DNA from: Thermus composti
Lineage (GTDB): Bacteria; Deinococcota; Deinococci; Deinococcales; Thermaceae
Length of the DNA stretch: 44,510 nucleotides
Reading direction: 5' to 3'
NCBI RefSeq assembly: GCF_014647535.1
Contig: NZ_BMPJ01000017.1
Location: 1-44,510, forward strand
Positions 15,577 to 22,355 of the stretch are shown in pieces (the first letter of the stretch is position 1; every line of letters begins with the position of its first letter). The notes beneath the pieces were generated by a model. The model searched no databases. It saw only the letters and a program-made list of their open reading frames with translations, and was not told the DNA's origin. The translations under genes and the position numbers were made by a program.

Positions 15577-15657
15577 ATGAGCCGTTGGATCTCGGAAAGG
15601 TTCGTTGATGCCGAGAGCGTAGAGGAAGCCCTAGCCCGCGTGGAGGAGGCCCTGTGA
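15577..15657 (+). CDS. 26-codon mini-ORF under the Cascade promoter
   Basis: ATG 15577 follows TAGGAGGAGAGAA and opens a 26-residue frame (MSRWISERFV..., ending EALARVEEAL) closed by TGA at 15655. The product is a short, charged, amphipathic helix. It uses codons that are unusual here (GTT, GAT, GTA, CTA, GAA). I do not recognise it. It sits exactly where a promoter seems to be controlled by a Cascade-guided RNA. It may be a leader peptide coupling translation into the operon, the relic of a lost gene, or a CreT-like toxin that is released when Cascade fails. CreT toxins are very short ORFs under CreA-Cascade control, but no similarity to a known CreT is claimed. Confidence 0.5.
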   Translation: MSRWISERFVDAESVEEALARVEEAL

Positions 15658-15712
15658 AAAACCGACACGGGATGACGGACTATCCGGTTAGCCTGGCTTA
15701 GGAGGGAGAACC

Positions 15713-17155
15713 TTGGCCAAGTTTAACCTGCTGGAAGGGCCTTGGATCCCCGTTTTGCGGGAAGGACAGGTGGTGGAGGTGAGCCTAGGGGAGGCCCTCT
15801 TGCGGGCGGAGGGCATCCAACGCCTGGAAACCCCTTCGCCCTTGGAAGAGGCCGCCCTGCACCGCCTCCTCCTCACCCTTTTGCACCGGGCCCTAGGGGG
15901 CCCTAAGGACCTGGACCAGGCCCTGGACTGGTTGGAGGAAGGCTTCCCCCTAGAACCGGTCCAGGCCTACTTGGACCGCTACCATTCCCGCTTTTACCTG
16001 TTCCACGAGAAGGCCCCCTTCTTCCAGATCCCCGACCTCCCGGAGAAGGACCCCCTTCCCTGGACCAAGCTCCTCCCCGAGCGGGCAAGCGGCAACAACC
16101 CCACCCTCTTTGACCACAGCACCGAGGACCGGGTGCCTCCCCTTTCTTACGCCGAGGCGGCCCGGGCCCTTTTGGTGCACCAGGCCTTCACCCCCGGGGG
16201 GCTTCTCAAGCGCCTCGGGGTCACCTCGGCCAAAGGAGCCCCCCTGGCCGGGGCCGCCTGCTTTTTGGCGGTGGGGAAAACCCTGCGTGAGACCCTCCTT
16301 TTAAACCTGGTGGCCTACGAGCCCCAAGGGGACGAGGCCCTTTGGGAGCGTCCCCCTTTGCGGACCCAGGACGTGGAGGGGGAAAGAACCGTCTGGCCCC
16401 TCACAGGGGTGGCCCGGGTCTACACCTGGCCGAGCCGGGGGGTGAGGCTTCTGGACGAGGGGCAGGGGGTCCGGTACATGGCCTACGGCCCGGGGGTGAG
16501 GCCCGAGGAGGTGGCCTTCCGCGATCCCATGGTGGCCTACCGCCAGGGGAAGAACCAGTTCTTGCCCCTGCGCCTCAGCGTGGAAAGGAGCTTCTGGCGG
16601 GACTTCGGGGCCCTCCTCCCGGGGGCGGGTGGGGTTTGGCCCGCCACCCTGGGGTGGGCCAGCGACTTGGAGCGGGAAGGGGGGCTTAGGGGCCAGCTCC
16701 GCGTTCTGGGCCAGGTGGCCGACCAGGCCAAGATCCTGGACGTCCGCCGGGAGGTCTACCCCCTGCCCCCGGGGCTTTTGGACCCCCGGGCCCAGGAGGA
16801 CCTGGATTTCGCCCTGAAGCGGGCCGAGAAGGTGGGAGAAGCCCTTCGCGGTCTGGCCTACCGGTTGGCCCGGGAGGTCCTGGGGGAGAAGGACCCCAAG
16901 GAGCTGGAGGCCTTCACCCGCTCCCTCCCCCTGGAGCGCCTTTACTGGCACGGCCTGGACCGGGCTTTTCCCGGCTTTTTGGAACAGACCGGGCAGAAGG
17001 GTGCCCGGGAGGCCTGGAAAGAGGCGTTGGAGAAGGCCGTTCTGGAATCATGGCGGGCCACCCGGGTCTTCGTGGGCACCCAGGGCCGCCACCTCAAGGC
17101 CCTGGCCCGGGGAGAGGGCATTTTGGCGGGGATTCTGCAGGAGGTGCGGGCATGA
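15713..17155 (+). CDS. cas8e: Cas8e (Cse1/CasA), Cascade large subunit
   Basis: This 480-residue protein begins with the characteristic MAKFNLLEGPWIPVLREG. Cse1 recognises the PAM, holds the crRNA 5' handle and recruits Cas3. Length is close to the family's usual 500. The central region (FHEKAPFFQIPDL, ASGNNPTLFDHSTED, AEAARALLVHQAFTPGG) is typical, and the C-terminal four-helix bundle is visible as long charged helices after about residue 345. Start TTG 15713 is chosen for the SD GGAGGGAG and the conserved N-terminus. The stop overlaps the start of cse2 (ATGA). It is the first large gene of the Cascade operon. Confidence 0.95.
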   Translation: MAKFNLLEGPWIPVLREGQVVEVSLGEALLRAEGIQRLETPSPLEEAALHRLLLTLLHRALGGPKDLDQALDWLEEGFPLEPVQAYLDRYHSRFYLFHEKAPFFQIPDLPEKDPLPWTKLLPERASGNNPTLFDHSTEDRVPPLSYAEAARALLVHQAFTPGGLLKRLGVTSAKGAPLAGAACFLAVGKTLRETLLLNLVAYEPQGDEALWERPPLRTQDVEGERTVWPLTGVARVYTWPSRGVRLLDEGQGVRYMAYGPGVRPEEVAFRDPMVAYRQGKNQFLPLRLSVERSFWRDFGALLPGAGGVWPATLGWASDLEREGGLRGQLRVLGQVADQAKILDVRREVYPLPPGLLDPRAQEDLDFALKRAEKVGEALRGLAYRLAREVLGEKDPKELEAFTRSLPLERLYWHGLDRAFPGFLEQTGQKGAREAWKEALEKAVLESWRATRVFVGTQGRHLKALARGEGILAGILQEVRA

Positions 17156-17613
17156 GCGAGGACTTCATCGGCTGGCTGGAGAAACTGAAGGGGCAGAAGG
17201 CCTGGACCCGGGCCCGGGCGGTCTTACGCCGGAGCTTGGCCTTTGACCCGGGCACCTACCCCCCGGCCATGCCCTTCGTGGAGCCCTGGGTGCGGGAGGA
17301 GGGATGGCCCCGGGAAGCCCACTACCTGGTGGCCGCCCTTTACGCCCTCCTGGACGGGGCCCACGTGGAGGGGCGCACCCTGGCCCGCGCCCTCAGGGAG
17401 GCGCGGGAGGGGCGGGGCTCGGAAAGCCTGGAGAGGCGGTTCTTGGCCCTTCTGGACGCCGACCGGGACCAGCTTCCCCACCGCCTGCGCCAGGCGGCGG
17501 GGCTTTTGGAGGGCGGGGTGGACTTCGCCCAGCTCCTTAGGGACCTCCGCTCCTGGTTCCACCCCGACCGCTGGGTCCAGGCCAGGTGGGCGAGGGAGTT
17601 CTGCGGCGCGTAG
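17152..17613 (+). CDS. cse2: Cse2 (CasB), Cascade small subunit
   Basis: This 153-residue, all-helical protein begins MSEDFIGWLEKLKGQKAWTRARAVLRRSL, matching Cse2 proteins. Two copies form the belly of Cascade and stabilise the displaced strand. Conserved features include REAHYLVAALYALL and the C-terminal LLRDLRSWFHPDRWVQARWAREF. ATG 17152 overlaps the cas8e stop as ATGA, so translation is coupled. Longer in-frame starts upstream would lie inside cas8e and are rejected. Confidence 0.93.
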   Translation: MSEDFIGWLEKLKGQKAWTRARAVLRRSLAFDPGTYPPAMPFVEPWVREEGWPREAHYLVAALYALLDGAHVEGRTLARALREAREGRGSESLERRFLALLDADRDQLPHRLRQAAGLLEGGVDFAQLLRDLRSWFHPDRWVQARWAREFCGA

Positions 17614-17645
17614 GTTTCGGACGAGGAGAAAAAGGAGGTGGAGGC

Positions 17646-18761
17646 ATGAAGCTTCTGGAGATCCATGTTCTGCAGACCGTGGCCCCCAGCAACCTCAACC
17701 GGGACGACACAGGAAGCCCCAAGGACGCCACCTTCGGCGGGTTCCGCCGGGCACGCATTTCCAGCCAGGCCCAGAAGCGGGCGGTGCGGGTGGCCTTCAA
17801 GGAGTGGCCCCTTCTAAAGCCAGAGGAGCGGGCCGTGCGCACCAAGCGGCTTGTGGAGGAGCTTCTGCGCAGGCTTGCGGATGTGGAGGAGGAGCTTGCC
17901 CGCCGGGCCATAGAGAACGCCCTGAACGCCTTGGGCTTTGGGGTGAAGGAGGGAAGGACGGAGTACCTGCTTTTCCTGGGAAACCGCGAGCTTGATGCCT
18001 TGGCCCAAGGCATCCGGGAGAACCTCGAGGCCCTCTCGGGGGAGGTGAAGGGGAAGAAGAAGGCGGAGGTGCCCCCCGAGCTCAAAAAGGCCCTGGAGCG
18101 GGTCCTGGACGGGGGCAAGGCCGTGGACCTGGCCCTCTTCGGCAGGATGCTGGCCGACCGGCCCGATCTCGGGGTGGACGCCGCGGCCCAAGTGGCCCAC
18201 GCCCTTTCCACCCACAAGGTGGACCGGGAGTTTGACTTCTACACCGCCGTGGACGACCTGAACCCCGAGGAGGAGACCGGCGCGGGGATGATGGGGGACG
18301 TGGAGTTTTACTCCGCCACCCTCTACCGCTACGCCGTGGTCAACCTGGACCAGCTTGTGGCCAACCTGCAAGGGGATAAGGATCTGGCCCTTAAGGGGGC
18401 CTTGGCCTTCCTCGAGGCCTTCGCCCTCACCCTGCCCTCGGGGAAGCAGAACAGCTTCGCCGCCCACAACCCGCCCCTCTTCGTGGCCTTCCGGGCGGGG
18501 AAGGGGATGCCCCGGAACCTGGCCACCGCCTTTGAAAAGCCCGTGCGTCCCCGGGAGGACAAGGCCCTTTCGGCCCTCTCCGTGGAGCGCTTGGTCCAGG
18601 AGTGGGATCGCTTTGACAAGGTGTACGGGCCTCTTGAGCCTGAATGGAAGGGGGCTTTGGACCTAACGGAGGCGGAGCTGGGCAAACTTGGGCGCTTGGA
18701 GAGCCTGGCCGCCCTTAAGGGGGAGGCGGAGAAGGCCCTTAAGGCCCTCCTGGAGGTGTAG
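17646..18761 (+). CDS. cas7: Cas7e (Cse4/CasC), Cascade backbone
   Basis: This 371-residue RAMP protein forms the six-copy backbone that binds the crRNA spacer and whose thumbs flip every sixth base out of the duplex. The N-terminus shows the family block LEIHVLQTVAPSNLNRDD, followed by GSPKDATFGGFRRARISSQAQKRAVR. The central GAGMMGDVEFYSATLYRYAVVN is also diagnostic. ATG 17646 has AAAGGAGGTGGAGGC upstream. The sixth-base flip matters here because the regulatory spacer mismatches its target at position 6. Confidence 0.96.
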   Translation: MKLLEIHVLQTVAPSNLNRDDTGSPKDATFGGFRRARISSQAQKRAVRVAFKEWPLLKPEERAVRTKRLVEELLRRLADVEEELARRAIENALNALGFGVKEGRTEYLLFLGNRELDALAQGIRENLEALSGEVKGKKKAEVPPELKKALERVLDGGKAVDLALFGRMLADRPDLGVDAAAQVAHALSTHKVDREFDFYTAVDDLNPEEETGAGMMGDVEFYSATLYRYAVVNLDQLVANLQGDKDLALKGALAFLEAFALTLPSGKQNSFAAHNPPLFVAFRAGKGMPRNLATAFEKPVRPREDKALSALSVERLVQEWDRFDKVYGPLEPEWKGALDLTEAELGKLGRLESLAALKGEAEKALKALLEV

Positions 18762-18762
18762 C

Positions 18763-19446
18763 GTGCCCACCCTGCTCCTAAGGCTCCAAGGCCCCATGCA
18801 GTCCTGGGGTACAAGGAGCCGCTTTGACCACCGGGACACCTGGCCCTACCCCACCAAAAGCGGGGTGGTGGGCCTTCTGGCCGCCGCCTCGGGCCGGGAC
18901 CGGGAGGAGGACGTCTCCGACCTCGCCGCCCTCCGCATGGGGGTGCGGGTGGACCGGAAGGGGGTCCTAAGGGTGGATTACCAGACGGCCCAGGGCGTCC
19001 TCACCGCCGACCTGAAGGGCAGGGGCAACGTGCAAAGCTGGCGCTACTACCTGGCGGACGCCGCCTTTTTGGTGGGCCTCGAGGGGGAAACAGCTTTCCT
19101 TGAAGTACTGCACAAGGCCCTGAAAAACCCCCGCTTCCCCCTCTACCTGGGCCGAAAGAGCTACGTGCCGAGCCCCCCTCCTTACCTCCCCGACGGCCTG
19201 GTGGAGGCCCCCTTGGAGGAAGCCCTGGCGGGCTACCCCTACCTGGGGGAAAGCCCCGAGGAGGACCTTCTCCTGGTCCTGGAGGCCAAGGAAGGCCGCC
19301 TGGTCTACGACCAACCCCAAGGCCCTTTCGCCCGGCGCCTTTTCGCCGCCCGCTACGTGGAGGAAAAGGTCCTGCCCAAGGAGCGGGTGCCCAAGGGCCC
19401 GCCTTTTCGGGAGGTGGAGGATGTGGGTGAGCAAGCTGGTGCTTGA
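18763..19446 (+). CDS. cas5: Cas5e (CasD)
   Basis: This 227-residue RAMP protein caps the 5' handle end of the crRNA in Cascade. It begins PTLLLRLQGPMQSWGTRSRFDHRDTWPYPTKSGVVGLLAAA, which contains the Cas5 G-rich/SW signature. The end has YVEEKVLPKERVPKGPPFREVEDV. Start GTG 18763 follows the cas7 stop by one base. A longer in-frame start upstream would run inside cas7 and is rejected. The 3' end overlaps cas6e by 26 bases. Confidence 0.94.
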   Translation: MPTLLLRLQGPMQSWGTRSRFDHRDTWPYPTKSGVVGLLAAASGRDREEDVSDLAALRMGVRVDRKGVLRVDYQTAQGVLTADLKGRGNVQSWRYYLADAAFLVGLEGETAFLEVLHKALKNPRFPLYLGRKSYVPSPPPYLPDGLVEAPLEEALAGYPYLGESPEEDLLLVLEAKEGRLVYDQPQGPFARRLFAARYVEEKVLPKERVPKGPPFREVEDVGEQAGA

Positions 19447-20023
19447 CCCCCGCTCCAGGGCCGCCCGCCGCGACCTGGCCAACCCCTACGAGATGCACCG
19501 CACCCTCAGCCGGGCGGTCTCCGAGGCCCTAAAGGAAGGGCGGGAGCGGCTCCTTTGGCGCCTCGAGCCCACCCGGGCTCACGAGCGCCCCGTGGTCCTG
19601 GTCCAAACCCTTACCGAGCCCGACTGGGGCGTCTTGGAACCGGGGTACGCCGAGGTCTGGCCGCCCAAGGCCTTCGCCCCTGCCCTGCAGGCGGGCCAGT
19701 TCCTCCGTTTCCGCCTGCAAGCTAACCCCGCCAAACGGGCCCGGGACACGGGGAAGCGGGTGGCCCTCAAAACCCGGGAGGAGAAGCTTGCCTGGCTCAA
19801 GCGGCGCCTCGAGGAAGGGGGGTTTGGCCTCCTAGGGGCCGAGATCCTTCAGGACACCTTCTTCGAGGTCCCCAAGGCGGGGCAGCGCATCCAGGTTCAG
19901 GCGGTGCTCTTTGAGGGGCTTTTGCGGGTGGAAGACCCGGAGAAGGCCCTAAAGACCCTCAGGACGGGCCTCGGCCCTGGGAAGGCCTTGGGGCTTGGCC
20001 TCCTCTCCCTCGGGCGCCCCTAG
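19421..20023 (+). CDS. cas6e: Cas6e (Cse3/CasE) crRNA endonuclease
   Basis: This 200-residue RAMP endoribonuclease cuts 3' of the repeat hairpin and stays bound to it. The active-site His26 and neighbouring Tyr23 are present in NPYEMHRTLSRA, at the numbering known for the T. thermophilus enzyme. The C-terminal glycine-rich loop is GLGPGKALGLGLLSLG. ATG 19421 lies within the cas5 3' end with a GGAGG upstream. It should recognise the CCCCAC/GTGGGG stems of both arrays, and possibly the similar stem in the guide-RNA candidate. Confidence 0.95.
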   Translation: MWVSKLVLDPRSRAARRDLANPYEMHRTLSRAVSEALKEGRERLLWRLEPTRAHERPVVLVQTLTEPDWGVLEPGYAEVWPPKAFAPALQAGQFLRFRLQANPAKRARDTGKRVALKTREEKLAWLKRRLEEGGFGLLGAEILQDTFFEVPKAGQRIQVQAVLFEGLLRVEDPEKALKTLRTGLGPGKALGLGLLSLGRP

Positions 20024-20033
20024 GAGGTTTCCC

Positions 20034-21011
20034 GTGCCCCCGGTGCCGAGCCAAAGGAACCTCAAGGAGCTTCCCAAGTTCCGGGACGGCCTTTCCTACC
20101 TCTACGTGGAGCACGCCGTGGTGGAGCGGGAGGCCGGGGGCATCGGGATCTACGACCAGGAGGGCCTCACCCTGGCCCCGGTGGCGGGGCTTGGGGTCCT
20201 CTTCCTCGGGCCCGGCACCCGCATCACCCACGCCGCCATCCGCCTCCTGGCCGAGAACGGGTGCACCGTGGCCTGGGTGGGGGAGGGGATGGCCCGCTTC
20301 TACGCCCAGGGCCTGGGCGACACCCGGAGCGCCCTCCGCCTCTACCGCCAGGCCCGGGCCTGGGCCGATCCCGCCCTGCACCTCCAGGTGGTCCTTCGCC
20401 TTTACCGCATGCGCTTCTCCGAGCCCTTGCCCGAGGGCCTCACCCTGGAGCAGGTGCGGGGCCTCGAGGGGGTGCGGGTGCGGAACGCTTACGCCCGCTG
20501 GAGCCGGGAGACGGGGGTTCCCTGGCATGGCCGGAGCTACGACCGGGGCAACTGGCGGGCAGCGGACCCGGTGAACCGGGCCCTCTCCGCCGGGGCCAGC
20601 TACCTTTACGGCCTGGCCCACGCCGCCATCGTTTCCTTGGGCTTTAGCCCCGCCCTGGGCTTCATCCACACGGGGAAGCTGCTCTCTTTCGTCTACGACA
20701 TCGCCGACCTCTACAAGGCCGACTACCTGGTGCCCGCCGCTTTCCGCACCGTGGCCGAGTCCGAAGAGGCCGTGGAGCGGAGGGTGCGCCGGGCCCTGCG
20801 GGAGGCCATCCAGGAGGGAAGGCTTTTGGAACGCATGGCGGAAGACCTTTTGGCCCTGTTTCAGGGCCTGGGCCTCCCCGAAGAGGAGGACCCGGTGGAA
20901 GAAGACCCCACCCGCCCTGGGGGCTTATGGGACCTCGAGGGCGAGGTGGAGGGCGGGGTGGCCTATGGTGGTGATGATCCTGGAGAAGGTGCCGAGGAGC
21001 CTGAGGGGTGA
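20034..21011 (+). CDS. cas1: Cas1 integrase, type I-E
   Basis: The product has 325 residues. With Cas2 it integrates new spacers at the leader end. Catalytic residues align with the E. coli enzyme: Glu145 (LEGVRVRNAYA), His212 (GFIHTGKLLSFVYD) and Asp225 (YDIADLYKAD). The proline-rich acidic tail after about residue 285 is typical of I-E Cas1. Start GTG 20034 follows TAGGAGG, whose TAG is the cas6e stop. The 3' end overlaps cas2 by 47 bases. Confidence 0.95.
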   Translation: MPPVPSQRNLKELPKFRDGLSYLYVEHAVVEREAGGIGIYDQEGLTLAPVAGLGVLFLGPGTRITHAAIRLLAENGCTVAWVGEGMARFYAQGLGDTRSALRLYRQARAWADPALHLQVVLRLYRMRFSEPLPEGLTLEQVRGLEGVRVRNAYARWSRETGVPWHGRSYDRGNWRAADPVNRALSAGASYLYGLAHAAIVSLGFSPALGFIHTGKLLSFVYDIADLYKADYLVPAAFRTVAESEEAVERRVRRALREAIQEGRLLERMAEDLLALFQGLGLPEEEDPVEEDPTRPGGLWDLEGEVEGGVAYGGDDPGEGAEEPEG

Positions 21012-21342
21012 CCTCACCCGCTTCCTGGTGGAGGTGGACACCGGGGTCTTCGTGGGCCGGGTCAGCGCCACGGTGCGGGAACTCCTTTGGGAGCGGGCCG
21101 TGGAGAAGGCCGGGGGCGGAAGGGTGGCCCTCGCCTACCGGACGAACAACGAGCAGGGCTTCGCCTTGCGGCTTCACGGCTACTCGGACCGCTTCCTGCG
21201 GGACTTTGATGGTATATTGCTGGTGAGCGTTCGGAACGCCGAGGCGGTGCGGAAAGCGGAGAAGCTGGCCAAACAAGTCGCGCGGTTAAAGAAACACTTT
21301 GCCGAGGGTTCCGAAGGGGATCTTGAAAGCCAAAACCCGTAA
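20965..21342 (+). CDS. cas2: Cas2, type I-E
   Basis: This 125-residue member of the I-E Cas2 family has a ferredoxin-like fold that bridges two Cas1 dimers. The N-terminus [31 protein letters not shown] is diagnostic of the CasB-type Cas2, as is [18 protein letters not shown]. The charged tail runs almost to the leader of array 2. It is translationally coupled to cas1. No cas4 is present, as expected for I-E. Confidence 0.94.
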   Translation: MVVMILEKVPRSLRGDLTRFLVEVDTGVFVGRVSATVRELLWERAVEKAGGGRVALAYRTNNEQGFALRLHGYSDRFLRDFDGILLVSVRNAEAVRKAEKLAKQVARLKKHFAEGSEGDLESQNP

Positions 21343-21402
21343 TCACTCCCGAAAAGACACATAAAGGGGGGTTAGGGGTCGTTTTTGCCGTCCTGGTCAT
21401 GT
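21343..21402 (+). promoter_or_regulatory. Leader of CRISPR array 2
   Basis: The 60 bases between the cas2 stop and the first repeat contain AAAGACACATAAAGGGGGGT and TTTTTGCCGTCCTGGTCATGT. Both are also found before array 1 on the other strand. This short region must hold the acquisition signals. Transcription of the array may come from here or by read-through from the cas operon. Confidence 0.78.
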
Positions 21403-22355
21403 GTAGTCCCCACGCACGTGGGGATGGACCGGTTCACTTCGCCCGGGCGGTTCGCCCTGGCGTTCGTAGTCCCCACGCACGTGGGGATGGACCGGCCAGG
21501 TGGCGGATCTCCTCCACCGGGTGAGGGGTAGTCCCCACGCACGTGGGGATGGACCGTGGGAGCCGCACCTGCGGGGTCTAAAAGCCGAGTAGTCCCCACG
21601 CACGTGGGGATGGACCGGTCTTCGCCGTGAAGGGCGAGGAGGCGAGGCGTAGTCCCCACGCACGTGGGGATGGACCGAGGAGGGGGAGGTGCTAAGCGAT
21701 GAAGGGGTTGTAGTCCCCACGCACGTGGGGATGGACCGGGGAGGCTGTACGCCCGCCCCTATGGGGAACGGGTAGTCCCCACGCACGTGGGGATGGACCA
21801 GCGGCTTCTGGCGGCCTCTGCACGGTGATGTACGTAGTCCCCACGCACGTGGGGATGGACCGCGGTCCTGGTTGGAGCGGCGGTTGTCCTCTAGTAGTCC
21901 CCACGCACGTGGGGATGGACCGCGGTTGTCCTCTAACCGGACCTTTGCTAGCTATCGTAGTCCCCACGCACGTGGGGATGGACCGAAAAGAAGCACGTCC
22001 GAATCCGGTGGGTAGTACCGTAGTCCCCACGCACGTGGGGATGGACCGTGGCAAATCTACCCTGGCCCGGCGGATCATCCGTAGTCCCCACGCACGTGGG
22101 GATGGACCGACTACCCTCAGCCGCCAGAGCTGTGCCCCTACGTAGTCCCCACGCACGTGGGGATGGACCGGACAGAACGCTCCCACTCCACTCCAGCTCC
22201 ACCGTAGTCCCCACGCACGTGGGGATGGACCGGGTTTTTACCTGAAGTCTAGCCACTTTGCACCGTAGTCCCCACGCACGTGGGGATGGACCGGTCTACC
22301 CCCTTAACGCCTATTCCGAGGGGGGCGTAGTCCCCACGCACGTGGGGATGGACCG
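21403..22355 (+). CRISPR. CRISPR array 2, type I-E, 16 repeats / 15 spacers
   Basis: There are 16 repeats of 29 bp, starting GTAGTCCCC, with the stem CCCCACG-CA-CGTGGGG, and ending GGGGATGGACCG. Spacers are 31-34 bp. All repeats are identical except the seventh, whose last base is A (21800). The leader-distal repeat (22327-22355) is not degenerate, unlike in array 1. That may mean the old end has been lost by deletion. The array is transcribed rightward, away from the cas genes. Spacers 8 and 9 share 13 bases. The reading frame of the opposing barrel gene ends inside the last spacer. Confidence 0.97.

Noticed and set aside
15672-15700. A second target of the guide spacer near CGGTTAGCCTGG
   Set aside because: Only scattered seed bases match and no AAG PAM is adjacent. 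The site at 15528-15518 is far better.
15672-15701. Nine-codon ORF just before cas8e
   Set aside because: It has no SD, and its stop overlaps the cas8e SD. It is too short to support beyond chance.
21372-22256. Repetitive reading frames across array 2
   Set aside because: Again CRISPR repeats read as protein; only the tail of the barrel gene truly runs into the array.
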